Shown: one piece after another, positions 51,583 to 60,565 of the stretch | How the letters are laid out: each line of letters begins with the position of its first letter | Numbering within the stretch: position 1 is the first letter of the stretch | Assembly (NCBI GenBank): GCA_965231765.1 | Contig: OZ246887.1 | Span: 3,286,001-3,350,000 of the forward strand | Length of the DNA stretch: 64,000 bases | Source: JAAXHF01 sp963665955 | GTDB taxonomy: Bacteria > Desulfobacterota > Binatia > Bin18 | Reading direction: 5' to 3' | The notes under the pieces: generated by a model | The model's input: only the letters and a program-made list of their open reading frames with translations | Told to the model about the DNA's origin: nothing | Database searches by the model: none | Made by a program: the position numbers and the translations under genes

Positions 51583-51916
51583 GATTTCTCCTGTTCTGTG
51601 CGACTTCCCAATATCGCAGAATATCCAACGATGTGCGGTTAGTCTTTCTCTCCTCCCCAAAAGCGGGATGAAAAACGACAAGACTAATACGCCCAACAAA
51701 CATTGTTTCCTGTGGTTCACGTAATTTTCACGATCTTGTAACATTCTTGTAATAATTGATTCGTGGGACTGCGTGGCATCGATTACATGTCTTTTTTCGA
51801 TTGCTTAGGGACAAAAGCCTTATGATCCAGGCGGTTGTCCGAGTGGAGCAGCAAGATGGTTTCAGGCAGGGACACACTTTTTGTGTTTCGAAAATGCCAG
51901 CTCTCGCTTCCCCCAC

Positions 51917-51944
51917 TTGAGACCTTATCGACTTCTGATAGCAT
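51917..51944 (+). promoter_or_regulatory. Promoter of the small 63-residue protein
   Basis: TTGAGA (51917-51922) and TAGCAT (51939-51944) are 16 bases apart, with TGA just before the -10 (extended -10). The start would be near 51951, giving a ~68-base leader. The remainder of the 51583-52018 gap, including two TTCTTGTAA-like copies near 51733-51751, shows no gene. Confidence 0.5.
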
Positions 51945-52018
51945 GGCTCTTAGAAAGAGGGGCTGGTGATTTTCCGCCTGTATTGTAGTTGGAGAAAGAT
52001 TCACCTAAGGATTCATCT

Positions 52019-52210
52019 ATGGCAGACTTCGACTTCCAACGCCCTGAAGCAGAGCAGGTCGATCCAGCTACCCGTCTGACTCAACACTTGCTGCTGCAGC
52101 CTCAAGACTTGGTTGATGCTTGTCGCTTGATGAGACATTTTCGGGTTTCTCCAAAAGACTTCACTGAGGTCCTGGCTCAGATTGGAAAATTCGCCCCTTC
52201 AGACGACTAA
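52019..52210 (+). CDS. Small acidic protein of unknown function
   Basis: The 63-residue product (MADFDFQRPEAEQVDPATRL...) has two predicted helices (LTQHLLLQPQDLVDACRLMR and SPKDFTEVLAQIGKF) and no cysteine or membrane segment. ATG 52019 is preferred to TTG 51989 because TAAGGA lies seven bases before it. A promoter with an extended -10 precedes it. It ends two bases before the convergent end of the neighbouring membrane-protein gene. I do not recognise the family. Confidence 0.65.
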   Translation: MADFDFQRPEAEQVDPATRLTQHLLLQPQDLVDACRLMRHFRVSPKDFTEVLAQIGKFAPSDD

Positions 52211-52212
52211 AT

Positions 52213-53424
52213 TCACAAAGGGTCAGCATCTCTCCAACGTTTTTCTCGTTCTGCTTTCCAGCGCCTCTCCTGCTCGGCTATCCAGCGCCTTCTCTTCGCT
52301 GCTCTTTCCCGAATCTGTCTGCCAATCTGCCCAGCTTCGGTACTCTTCAGGCTTGGATCGCGAAGATTTAACTCTCGCTCCAGAATCCCGCGTTTCCACC
52401 AGACGGCTTGCAGGTGTTGTTTGGCAATGTTGAAAGACGGAAAAAGGACCTCCATACTCTGAAACCGCTCTCCGATGCTCTTGGAAGAGATCTCAGCATC
52501 ATTCCGCCATTTGTCTACCACTGGCATAAAGATTGACTCAGCATACTGGGCAACCAGGGTACTGCTGTATGCGCTTATTAAGCCATCGTGTTCAGGCTCG
52601 CTGTAAAAACGGGGAACCGTTTGCGTCGCGATTGCAGAGAAGACTTTTGTGAGAGCGAGCAGTGACTCGCGTGCTCGTGCGGTAGCGTATGCGGTGTCTT
52701 GCTCTTGGGCGGCGAGTGTCGCGGAAAGAGATTGCCAGCCCTGTTTGGTTCTTGGATAAGAAGACGGAGCTTGTGTGAGCGATGGCTGGCGAGGGTGAGG
52801 AGATGGTAGGCGATCACTGTCCCTAAAAATGAGGACTGGCGGAATGACTAATATCGCCTTGCCATGCGCATCCGCGACCCGTCTCGCGTGCTTCTCATCG
52901 CCTTCGAGTATGGAATGAAAAGTTTGCCACATGTCTCTGCTGTCTGGCCTGTCTAAACGCGTCCAACCGCGCTGTAAAGTTTCAGCCACGAGATACTCGG
53001 CAATGGCTTCTTTCTCTTGACGGACAAGAACGGTATAGCGTCTCGCAGTCATATGAGAGGTCCACGCTTCAAAGCCAATATTGAAGAGGAAAGTGAAGCT
53101 TGTCATGACCAGGAGCGTGATAAGCACGCTGCTGGCGAATTTCCCGAAGGGAGCGTAGGGACACCGACGGCGGAGAGAACATAAACTCACAGTGATAAAT
53201 GTGAGGACAGCAGGGACAAAAACCCACACTGACCAACCGCTGTAATCCTCCAGCGTGATCTGAAACTGAAGCAGCTCTTTCTCAACGGATCTGAGCCAGC
53301 CGGGATCAATCGTAGACGCAAGAGTATTGAGAACGAACAGGAGTACAACGAGAAGACTACACGTCAGTGCGACCCACTTCGCAATCCACTTCTCCCAATT
53401 GCCACGATCGGTCCACATCGACAT
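52213..53424 (-). CDS. Hypothetical membrane protein with charged C-terminal tail
   Basis: The 403-residue protein has three hydrophobic segments near the N-terminus (WVALTCSLLVVLLFVLNTLA, SVWVFVPAVLTFITVSLC, FASSVLITLLVMTSFTFLFN), a soluble region of about 280 residues, and a strongly charged helical tail (RQIRERAAKRRRWIAEQERR). No domain is recognised. Topology suggests a cytoplasmic or periplasmic coil on a membrane anchor. It starts 4 bases after the end of the DapA-like gene and may be co-transcribed with it. Confidence 0.7.
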   Translation of the reverse strand: MSMWTDRGNWEKWIAKWVALTCSLLVVLLFVLNTLASTIDPGWLRSVEKELLQFQITLEDYSGWSVWVFVPAVLTFITVSLCSLRRRCPYAPFGKFASSVLITLLVMTSFTFLFNIGFEAWTSHMTARRYTVLVRQEKEAIAEYLVAETLQRGWTRLDRPDSRDMWQTFHSILEGDEKHARRVADAHGKAILVIPPVLIFRDSDRLPSPHPRQPSLTQAPSSYPRTKQGWQSLSATLAAQEQDTAYATARARESLLALTKVFSAIATQTVPRFYSEPEHDGLISAYSSTLVAQYAESIFMPVVDKWRNDAEISSKSIGERFQSMEVLFPSFNIAKQHLQAVWWKRGILERELNLRDPSLKSTEAGQIGRQIRERAAKRRRWIAEQERRWKAEREKRWRDADPL

Positions 53425-53427
53425 GAA

Positions 53428-54372
53428 TCAAGCAGCTGCGGCTGGCTCCAGAAGCCCAGCATGACCGAGTGCCTCGGCAATCTGGCGACGTTCAGCAGAG
53501 CTAATCGGCTGCAACGGCGGCCGGACAACCGCCTGATCAAGTCGCCCAAGGAGGACCAGCGCTTCTTTCATGCGGTTGTGCATATCAAGAAACGGCGCGG
53601 CGTAGAACACTCGCACCAGCGGATCGAGACGGTCGTTTATCAATCGGGCCGCCTCCCAATCACCGCGCTGGACACAGGAAAACAGGTCGGCCTGTACGTC
53701 AGCCGCCACACTGCCCATCCCTGAGATCGTGCCATCTGCCCCGAGCATAAAACTGCTCAACAGCGACATCGTGAAACTCGATAACACGGCAACGGGCCGC
53801 CCAGTTGAGCGGATCGCTCGCAAGTTGCGCTCGAATGCGACAATATCGTTGCTCCACTCCTTGACCCCAACCACGTGTGGAATGTCCGTCAGCTTGATCA
53901 GGATCTCCGGCGTATACCCCAGCCCGGACGCGGGCGGATATTGAAACACGACCAGTGGCATGTCCACCGCATCAGCAATCATCGCAAAGTGACGATAGGG
54001 CATTTCCGGCCGCAGCTGCGCCCCCCACGCAAAGAGACTGGGGGGAAAGATCAGCAACCCCTGTGCTCCCTCGGCTTTCGCGTCGCGGGCGAACGCAATA
54101 GCTTCGAAGGTGCTGTCGGTAAAAATACCGCTAATCAGCGGCAGTTGCATTCCCACTTCATCAAGGGCGATGGCCAGCGCGCGCCGCCGCTCGTCTCGAT
54201 CTAGAGACGATACCTCAGCCGCGTGACCGTTCACCGTAATAGCTGTCGTTCCGGGCACGTCAGCGAGCCAGCTGAGATGGCGGCGATAATCCGCTTCAGC
54301 AATGGCGTAATCCGGGGTAAACGGTAGCACGTTGGCCGGAATCACTCCGGAAAATTTTAGCTCCTGGCTCAT
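53428..54372 (-). CDS. Dihydrodipicolinate synthase-family aldolase
   Basis: From ATG 54372 (AAGGAG upstream) the 314-residue product has the DapA TIM-barrel pattern: SGVIPANVLPFTPDYAIAEA, the TAITVNGHAAEVSSLDRDER segment that replaces TTGE, PLVVFQYPPASGLGYTPE with the conserved Tyr, VVGVKEWSNDI with the Schiff-base Lys, and DGTISGMGSVAAD. The family includes aldolases and lyases acting on pyruvate-derived substrates. The changed active-site motif (NGHAAEVS) argues for a catabolic relative such as those acting on keto-deoxy acids or similar, not lysine synthesis. Confidence 0.83.
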   Translation of the reverse strand: MSQELKFSGVIPANVLPFTPDYAIAEADYRRHLSWLADVPGTTAITVNGHAAEVSSLDRDERRRALAIALDEVGMQLPLISGIFTDSTFEAIAFARDAKAEGAQGLLIFPPSLFAWGAQLRPEMPYRHFAMIADAVDMPLVVFQYPPASGLGYTPEILIKLTDIPHVVGVKEWSNDIVAFERNLRAIRSTGRPVAVLSSFTMSLLSSFMLGADGTISGMGSVAADVQADLFSCVQRGDWEAARLINDRLDPLVRVFYAAPFLDMHNRMKEALVLLGRLDQAVVRPPLQPISSAERRQIAEALGHAGLLEPAAAA

Positions 54373-54439
54373 CTTGTTCTCCTTACTAATATGCAAAGTG
54401 CTCTCGTAGGCGTTTTTTCGCCTATTATCCCGCAGCCAA

Positions 54440-54577
54440 TCACATCCCCCGGAAGATAAAGTAGGCCGCGCCGACCAGGTAGAGCGAAGCCCAGATGTAC
54501 CACGGTTTGTGATGCAGCATCTTCAGATGCAGGGACCAGGCCGTTAGCATACACATGTTCGAAACGGTCAAGAGCAA
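54440..54577 (-). CDS. Possible small two-helix membrane protein
   Basis: A frame of 45 residues from TTG 54577 (ATG 54556 internal) reads hydrophobic LLLTVSNMCMLTAWSLHL, then KMLHHKPWY, then IWASLYLVGAAYFIFRGM. The second segment is a good membrane helix. No ribosome site is seen, and the frame opens after a stop at ~54610. It may be a real small protein or the tail of a lost gene. Confidence 0.3.
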   Translation of the reverse strand: MLLTVSNMCMLTAWSLHLKMLHHKPWYIWASLYLVGAAYFIFRGM

Positions 54578-54633
54578 AATTGTGCGGGCAAGAATAGATA
54601 GAATTGCCAGAGTTTAGCCTAGAGAGGATGCAG

Positions 54634-54710
54634 CTCAGGACTGAGGATTGAGAGCCGAGGACTGCGTTGAAACACGTCAAAAAATGTCTCTCAGTCCTCA
54701 GCACTCTTGT
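54634..54710. repeat. Heptanucleotide tandem repeats with inverted halves
   Basis: CTCAGGA, CTGAGGA, TTGAGAG, CCGAGGA, CTGCGTT (54634-54668) are five seven-base units. CTCAGTC, CTCAGCA, CTCTTGT (54690-54710) form an inverted counterpart. The right part touches the stop codon of the SnoaL-like gene. Confidence 0.65.
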
Positions 54711-55165
54711 TACTTCTTCTGCTCAGCCCAGCCTTCGTTCAGCGGCACGAAGTAGTGCATATTGACTTTGCGTGAGCGAAATTTCCACGCTCCGTCTACT
54801 TTGGCATATGCGTCGTCGTAATAGGCGGCGGCAATCATACTCTTGCCGTCTTGGGTCGCGCGCAGTTCCAGATAACATGTGCCAGTGGCCCGATCACTAC
54901 TTTCTAGATCGATGACGTGATTATGAATAAAGGGGTGTGGGTCGAGGCTGCTGAGGCCCTGCTCATACGATTTGAGGAGCGCCTCTTTGCCCTTTGCCGC
55001 AGCTTGAGCACCACCAGCGTCAAATTCTCCATCATCAGTAAACAGGCTGACCACGGCCGGTACATCCTTCTTCCACACATAGTGGCAGTAGCGAAGCGGC
55101 AAGTCCCGAATTGCTTCACGATCCGCCATTTCCTGCACCATTGTCTCTAGACTTTTGTCTGCCAT
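54710..55165 (-). CDS. SnoaL-like / NTF2-fold protein
   Basis: The 151-residue protein has the polyketide-cyclase/NTF2 pattern: an N-terminal helix with DREAIRDLPLRYCHYVWKKD, VVSLFTDDGEFDAG, KEALLKSYEQGL, FIHNHVIDLESSDRATGTCY and KFRSRKVNMHYFVPL. Proteins of this type bind or isomerise small hydrophobic molecules, and some hydratases and limonene-epoxide hydrolases belong here. It is encoded just downstream of an amidohydrolase (10-base gap), so it probably belongs to the same catabolic transcript. Confidence 0.85.
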   Translation of the reverse strand: MADKSLETMVQEMADREAIRDLPLRYCHYVWKKDVPAVVSLFTDDGEFDAGGAQAAAKGKEALLKSYEQGLSSLDPHPFIHNHVIDLESSDRATGTCYLELRATQDGKSMIAAAYYDDAYAKVDGAWKFRSRKVNMHYFVPLNEGWAEQKK

Positions 55166-55175
55166 AATTCCCTCC

Positions 55176-56312
55176 CTATCCCATCCGATACAACTTAATC
55201 GCGTTATCCGCGATAATCTTCTGGGTCACATGTTCAGGCACTTTGGCAAAGTCTTTCTTGATCACCGATTGCGATTCAGGCCAGGTCGAGTCGGTGTGCG
55301 GGAAGTCAGAGGCCCACATATAGTTATCTTCGCCAAAGTATTCCCACGTAGACGGTCCAATTGGATCATCCTGAAAGGTCGCGTACAGTTGGCGCCGGAC
55401 ATATTCACTCGGTGCCATAGGCAAGGACTCTTTGTCAAAGTAGCGGAACTTCTCCCAAGCGTGGTCGGCGCGATACATGTAATGCGGTATCCAGCCGGTG
55501 TCATTCTCAGCCGAGACAATCAGCAACTTGGGAAAACGCTCTAAGACCCCACCCAAGATAATATCGGTAATCGACTGTTGGACCTCGTGGATTAAGCGCA
55601 TATACACGCTTTGGCGGCCGCTCCGGATTATATTTGCGGGCGGCGGTTGCTCTCCGCTTGCGTTTTTCTTTTCTTGATTGCCTTTTTTGCTTGTGACTAC
55701 GTGCAGACTGACTGGCATGTGACAATCTTGAGCGGCTGTCCAGAATGGATCATATTCACGGCTGCTGTACGGCTTGTCTCGTGGTGGTGCCCCCCAAATC
55801 ATTACCCCTCGCATACCGTTCTTGGCGCAGCGTTCCAACTCTTTGACTCCAGCCTGGATATCTTCGAGTGAAATGAGCGCAATACCAAACAGACGTTTTG
55901 GATCATGGCCACAGAACTCGCTGACCCAGTCATTATACGCGCGAAAGCAAGCCTGCTGGAAACCGGCATCATCAAGGCCGAACAGCGACATGCCAAGCGT
56001 GGTGTACAATACCTCCGCATCCACCCCATCAATGTCCTGATCCTTGATCCGTTCAACTGGATCCCAGCCGCTCGGCCGGGCACCCTCATAGCCTTTTTCC
56101 CAGGCTTTTGGCAGATCTTCGGGCTTATTACCGGCCGCAAAACCACCGGCCACCGGAAAAGGTCTGAGACCTTCGACGCAGAAGAAATGCCCCTTCTTAC
56201 CATTATAGCCCTCCACAACACTGGGGGCACGATCTCTATATTTTGTGTCCAGCCGAGTTTGCCACAGGTCGGCGGGCTCCATCATATGTGAATCTGCAGA
56301 CACAACACGCAT
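55176..56312 (-). CDS. Amidohydrolase-2 (ACMSD-like) family protein A
   Basis: From ATG 56312 (AAGGAGG upstream) the 378-residue product starts MRVVSADSHMMEPADLWQTR, where the D-x-H pair is the first metal ligand set, and has FAPDFPHT-like ASDFPHTDS near the end, a HVVTSKK segment and conserved WIPHYMYR and EYVRRQLYATF. ACMSD-type amidohydrolases are metal-dependent hydrolases or decarboxylases. A homologous gene lies at 59230-60378. The substrate is unknown. Confidence 0.88.
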   Translation of the reverse strand: MRVVSADSHMMEPADLWQTRLDTKYRDRAPSVVEGYNGKKGHFFCVEGLRPFPVAGGFAAGNKPEDLPKAWEKGYEGARPSGWDPVERIKDQDIDGVDAEVLYTTLGMSLFGLDDAGFQQACFRAYNDWVSEFCGHDPKRLFGIALISLEDIQAGVKELERCAKNGMRGVMIWGAPPRDKPYSSREYDPFWTAAQDCHMPVSLHVVTSKKGNQEKKNASGEQPPPANIIRSGRQSVYMRLIHEVQQSITDIILGGVLERFPKLLIVSAENDTGWIPHYMYRADHAWEKFRYFDKESLPMAPSEYVRRQLYATFQDDPIGPSTWEYFGEDNYMWASDFPHTDSTWPESQSVIKKDFAKVPEHVTQKIIADNAIKLYRMG

Positions 56313-56462
56313 GTTCTTTCCTCCTTTTTTCGGGCAGTACCTGGAGTCTATGCTACTCCAGTGCTCCAAATCATGCAGGCACGAGCCTGAAGGTATTGTC
56401 TGCCGAGCCTTGAGGGTTTGTCAAGAAGTGGGGTGGGAAGGCTACGATAACAGACCTGACCT

Positions 56463-56645
56463 GTGGCTACATCACTGGCTGCCGACGTCCTGCAGGATGA
56501 CCTTGCTGTTTCCCTTGCCCGAGCCGAAGAACTCTGGCGGATCAATTATGGTCCGAAGGATTATGATGGCCGTCGTGGCGGGGACTTGATTATTGACATT
56601 AATCCCACTGATGCCAGTATCAAGAACGTGCTGTGGGGGCAGTGA
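56463..56645 (+). CDS. Possible small protein or gene remnant
   Basis: The frame opens after a stop at 56457 and reads LARAEELWRINYGPKDYDGR, then GGDLIIDINPTDASIKNVLW, ending at 56645. The sequence has a protein-like, non-repetitive look but no start with a ribosome site (GTG 56463 is the first). I do not recognise it. Confidence 0.3.
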   Translation: MATSLAADVLQDDLAVSLARAEELWRINYGPKDYDGRRGGDLIIDINPTDASIKNVLWGQ

Positions 56646-56790
56646 GTCCTGTCTGTTCGGGAGAAGGATGGAAGAATGCTTTGAGAAAACCTCTGAATAT
56701 CCTGATAGAATCCGGGCATTTCAGTATGTCTTGAAACAGGACAGTCACTAATAGTGCATAATTTCTACACATCACCAAAGGAGGAACAGC

Positions 56791-57759
56791 ATGGAAATGA
56801 CGAGTCGCCTTGACCCGGAATTGGCACCGCCGCTTGAGACTTTTCTCAGTCTGACGGGAGGTGGGATTAACCTCCATGACATTCCAGTCGCCCGGACGAG
56901 GATGGATGAAATGGCGGCGGCGCAGATGGCCAAGGCTCCTGCAATTGAGGGGATCAGCTCTGAAGATCGACAGGTGCCCGGACCTGAGGGTGACCCCGAT
57001 GTTTTTGTTCGCATGTATCAGCCAACAGATCGGCCTGCCACTCTGCCTGCCTTGCTCTGGATTCATGGCGGAGGGTATGTTTTGGGCAGTGTTGAGCGAG
57101 ATGATCTATTGGCTAAGCACTTGTCCAAAGTCGCCAATTGTGTCGTTGCGTCCGTTGAGTATCGGCTTGCTCCTGAGCATCCGCACCCCGCACCGGTTGA
57201 AGATTGTTATGCCGGACTGAAGTGGCTGGCAGCTCATACGGACGAATTTGGGGTTGACAAATCACGAATTGCGATCGGTGGAGCAAGCGCAGGTGGTGGT
57301 TTGGCGGCTGGGTTGGCTTTATTAACCCGTGACCGGGCGGAAGTCGAGCTGGCGTATCAGCTTCTGATTTATCCCATGATCGATGATCGGAACCTTGCTC
57401 AGGCCAGTGAGACAGCCCCTGATACGTATGTGTGGAGTCGGGAAAATAACCTAATGGGCTGGCGCGCTTACCTGGGGCATGAGCCCGGTGGGGCAGACGT
57501 GTCGCCGTATGCCGCGGCTTCTCGGGCGACCAATCTGACGGGTTTACCGCCGGCTTATATTCCAGTCGGCGATCTCGACTTGTTCCTGAATGAGAATATC
57601 GACTACGCGCAACGCCTCCTTGCAGCTGGCGTACCGACCGAACTGCATGTATATCCAGGCGGCTACCACGGCTTCAACGGTTTCGCTCCTGGTGCGGAGA
57701 TCGCAAAGCGTTTCAACGCTGAGCGCGATCGTGCGCTCAAGCGTGGGCTGCATCGCTAA
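56791..57759 (+). CDS. HSL-type alpha/beta hydrolase (esterase)
   Basis: The 322-residue enzyme shows the hormone-sensitive-lipase family pair: oxyanion motif WIHGGGYVLGS near residue 92 and the nucleophile motif IGGASAGGGLAAGLAL near 164, with Asp (PAYIPVGDLDLFLNEN) and His (YPGGYHGFNGF) later. It hydrolyses short- to medium-chain esters. AAAGGAGG lies upstream of ATG 56791. It converges with an MFS exporter gene. Confidence 0.9.
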   Translation: MEMTSRLDPELAPPLETFLSLTGGGINLHDIPVARTRMDEMAAAQMAKAPAIEGISSEDRQVPGPEGDPDVFVRMYQPTDRPATLPALLWIHGGGYVLGSVERDDLLAKHLSKVANCVVASVEYRLAPEHPHPAPVEDCYAGLKWLAAHTDEFGVDKSRIAIGGASAGGGLAAGLALLTRDRAEVELAYQLLIYPMIDDRNLAQASETAPDTYVWSRENNLMGWRAYLGHEPGGADVSPYAAASRATNLTGLPPAYIPVGDLDLFLNENIDYAQRLLAAGVPTELHVYPGGYHGFNGFAPGAEIAKRFNAERDRALKRGLHR

Positions 57760-57826
57760 ACGAAAAGGGCTGAAATGGGGGGAGGGGCGTACAGCGCAGC
57801 TGAAGCGAAAAACACCCTCGCCCCGG

Positions 57827-57849
57827 CCCTCGCCCTAAAAGGGCGAGGG
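57827..57849. repeat. REP-like palindrome between convergent genes
   Basis: CCCTCGCCC (57827-57835) and GGGCGAGGG (57841-57849) pair across TAAAA. A related CCCTCGCCCCGGCC precedes it. Such palindromes are common dispersed intergenic elements; this one may also slow transcription from both sides, but no long T-tract is present. Confidence 0.55.
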
Positions 57850-57889
57850 AGAAAACCCGTCTTTGCCAAGGGTTATAGTCCAGCCTGTT

Positions 57890-59089
57890 CTAACTCGCCT
57901 TTGTCGGTCCTTCGGCCAATTTGGAGGCAACCAGAACGGGAGCGTCGCTCTCGGAAGTGAGCCAGCCAAAAACCAGCGTGCCAATGAGACCCGCGCCCGC
58001 ACCAAAGAGGAACAGCGGCCGCAGCCCAGACAGATCGGAAAACACACCGGCGAGCACCGGCCCGAGCATCATGCCAACACTCATGGCCATATTAAGCACG
58101 CCCATAACGGCTCCCATATTGCCGTCGGAACCCTCTTCCGCTGCCAGGGCGGTCAGGGCTGGCATGGCCAAAGCACCCATTACACCAGTCACGCCGGCGA
58201 TGAGCATTAAGTGCCAAAAATTCTGGGCGAAGAACACTGTGGCAAAGACGACCGAGCCCAACAAGCCGCCCAAGATAATGAGGAGTCGCTTATCAAACCG
58301 GTCGGCCATCCGGCCAAATGGAACCTGGACCAGGGAACTGACAAGCATATAACACGCAATCGTCCAGCCAACCTGAGTGTTGTTGAGGTGTAAAACTTCA
58401 ACTGCCAGTAGAGGTAAAAACGAGAACCACAGACCCATCTGAACAGTATTCACCATCCGGAACAGAGCCAGACCCTTCACTCCAGTCCGTTTGAGCAGCT
58501 CCCAGTATGATACTTGCTGTTTTGACGTCTGGGCCGCAGCTTGAGATGTGGGCAGGAGCAGCACCACCATAACGAGTGCCACGGCGTTCAGCGCTCCCAT
58601 GCAGTAAAAACTCGCCTCCATACCATACGTGTCACTCAGCCAACCACCGGCTAATGGGCCAATACCGATACTGCCCGTTATGAACAGATTAAAAATCCCC
58701 ATCATCGTGCCCCGTTTCTCAGGCGGAGCAATATCACCGACATAGGCGGTGGCAATCGGCATAATCAGCGCGACAGACGCACCTTGGAGAAAGCGACCAA
58801 GGGTGAGGTACACCATATTGGGCGCAAACACGAACCACAGCGAGAGCACACTGCATAGGAACAGACCTAAGGCGATGAACGCCTTGCGCCCGTGTTGGTC
58901 GGACAGACGGCCAATCATCGGCATAAACAGCATCTGGGCCAAGGGAAAGCTGGCAAAAAAGATGCCGATCGAGATACCGCTTGCTCCTAAAGTCTTGGCG
59001 TAAATCGGCATAAAGGGAATGACGATGCCCATGCCAAGCATGGAGGTAAAAACAGAGAGGTTCAGCGTATAAAAAACGCGTTGGTTCAT
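57890..59089 (-). CDS. MFS transporter (drug/sugar exporter type)
   Basis: From ATG 59089 the 399-residue protein has 12 membrane segments and the major-facilitator signatures GRLSDQHGRKAFIALG (A-motif) and GAS-VALIMPIATAYVGDIAPPE with KRGTMMG; the second half repeats the pattern (GRMADRFDKRLLIILGG). It resembles MFS drug:H+ antiporters. The first Met of the frame, 59143, adds 18 residues that lack helix-like start features; both starts have weak ribosome sites. Confidence 0.88.
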   Translation of the reverse strand: MNQRVFYTLNLSVFTSMLGMGIVIPFMPIYAKTLGASGISIGIFFASFPLAQMLFMPMIGRLSDQHGRKAFIALGLFLCSVLSLWFVFAPNMVYLTLGRFLQGASVALIMPIATAYVGDIAPPEKRGTMMGIFNLFITGSIGIGPLAGGWLSDTYGMEASFYCMGALNAVALVMVVLLLPTSQAAAQTSKQQVSYWELLKRTGVKGLALFRMVNTVQMGLWFSFLPLLAVEVLHLNNTQVGWTIACYMLVSSLVQVPFGRMADRFDKRLLIILGGLLGSVVFATVFFAQNFWHLMLIAGVTGVMGALAMPALTALAAEEGSDGNMGAVMGVLNMAMSVGMMLGPVLAGVFSDLSGLRPLFLFGAGAGLIGTLVFGWLTSESDAPVLVASKLAEGPTKAS

Positions 59090-59229
59090 TCCATGCTTTG
59101 TTTCATAGCCACTGAACGAGGACAAGAGTACGAACCGAGTCATTCAGGTCCAGGTGTCTTGAGGCGGCTTTTCCGATAGGGGGGCTTTCTGCTAAGAAGG
59201 GAGGACGAACCAATAGGGAGGCGAAGACC

Positions 59230-60378
59230 ATGTGGAATCATCCCATTATTTCAGCTGACGGTCATATTGATCTGCCGTGTTTACCGGCAACCTTATTTAC
59301 CGAGAATGCGCCAGCCGCAATGCAAGATCGCATGCCTCGGGTTGTGGACAAGCCAGAGGGCAAAACCTGGGTTTCTCACCAAGGGACGGCGATGGGGCTT
59401 GTTGGGGGCATGGGCTCAGCCGGGCGCGAGTATACCCCTGGCCAAATTTACCGGGCTGACAGAATGGCCGAGACGGGCCTGTATGAGGACCAAAGCCGTG
59501 GGGTGATGCGCACGGCCACTCCTGAATTGCGCCTCAAAGATCAAGAGCGTGACGGCGTTGTCGGAGAAGTCCTGTATGGCGTATTAGGTGCTGCCAGCCG
59601 GATGAACGATGCGGAGGCAAGCGATGTTGTGGTCGGGATCTATAACGACTTCGCTGCCGGTTTTAGCAAGACTCACCCTAACCGCTTTGCCTGTGTGGCG
59701 AGTTTACCAACGTCTACTCCGCAAAAAACTGCGGACGAAATCCGCCGCTGTGCCAAGTTGGGCTTAAAAGGAGCAGAACTCGCGGTGCAGCATGGCATGA
59801 TGCCGCTGTGGCATATGGACTGGGAGCCGGTCTGGCAAGCGTCTCACGACACCGGCATTCCTATCCATCTGCACACGATTGGTCCCAAAGCCGATATGAA
59901 GTGGCTGCAAGACCGCCGTTCGCGGCGGATGTGGCTCGCCACGATTTTGACCGAGTTTCAGATCTCGATGGCCGGATTTATTGGTGCCATTATCTACGGG
60001 GGTGCCTTAGAGCGCTATCCCAATCTGAAAATTGTGATTGGTGAAGCCGGCATCGGCTGGATCCCATACGTATTAGAGCGGATGGACTACGAATGGGAAG
60101 ACCAGTTCAAAGACCTTGAGCTGAAAATGAAGCCGAGCGAGTATTGGTACCGCCAAATGTACGCAACGTTCCAGCAAGACCAGACCGGTATCGATATGAT
60201 TGAGAAGGTTGGAGTGGGTAACGTCATGTGGGGCTCAGACTTTCCGCATCCAGACGGGGTATGGCCTGACTCGCAAGAATTTCTGCAGAAACAACTTGGC
60301 CATCTGTCAGCGGACATTCGGCGCAAGCTGGTATATGAGAACGTCGGCAAGCTGTACGGATTTCCAATGGGACAGTAG
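59230..60378 (+). CDS. Amidohydrolase-2 (ACMSD-like) family protein B
   Basis: The 382-residue protein begins NHPIISADGHIDLPCLPATL, with D-x-H ligands, and shares IVIGEAGIGWIPYVLERMDY, EYWYRQMYATFQQDQTG and WGSDFPHPDGVWPDS with protein A (55176-56312). A strong site (AATAGGGAGG) precedes the ATG. The pair surrounds an esterase and an exporter, so both probably act on related ring or ester substrates. Confidence 0.88.
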   Translation: MWNHPIISADGHIDLPCLPATLFTENAPAAMQDRMPRVVDKPEGKTWVSHQGTAMGLVGGMGSAGREYTPGQIYRADRMAETGLYEDQSRGVMRTATPELRLKDQERDGVVGEVLYGVLGAASRMNDAEASDVVVGIYNDFAAGFSKTHPNRFACVASLPTSTPQKTADEIRRCAKLGLKGAELAVQHGMMPLWHMDWEPVWQASHDTGIPIHLHTIGPKADMKWLQDRRSRRMWLATILTEFQISMAGFIGAIIYGGALERYPNLKIVIGEAGIGWIPYVLERMDYEWEDQFKDLELKMKPSEYWYRQMYATFQQDQTGIDMIEKVGVGNVMWGSDFPHPDGVWPDSQEFLQKQLGHLSADIRRKLVYENVGKLYGFPMGQ

Positions 60379-60408
60379 GGGCTGAGCCTCGATACGAATC
60401 TCATCCAA

Positions 60409-60437
60409 GGGAAGACGGAGCGCGGTCTCGTCTTCCC
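60409..60437 (+). terminator. Terminator-like hairpin after amidohydrolase B
   Basis: GGGAAGAC (60409-60416) and GTCTTCCC (60430-60437) pair, with GAG/CTC continuing inside and one bulged base. The following TCTTCGCC is only weakly T-rich. Confidence 0.4.
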
Positions 60438-60565
60438 TCTTCGCCGCCAAATTCTACTTCTTCATAGCTCATAAACAGATTGAGATCGGGACACACATAT
60501 CTCGAAGTGGACGTCACAAGGTCGTCGGTGTCTTACACGCGCCGCCGCGCCGGGAGAATCAAGCT

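Noticed and set aside
54369..54704. 111-codon minus-strand frame upstream of the DapA-like gene
   Set aside because: Translates the heptamer repeat and overlaps a more protein-like membrane frame; no ribosome site.
57827..57849. Bidirectional intrinsic terminator
   Set aside because: The stem is perfect but lacks a T-tract on either strand, so I list it as a REP-like palindrome instead.
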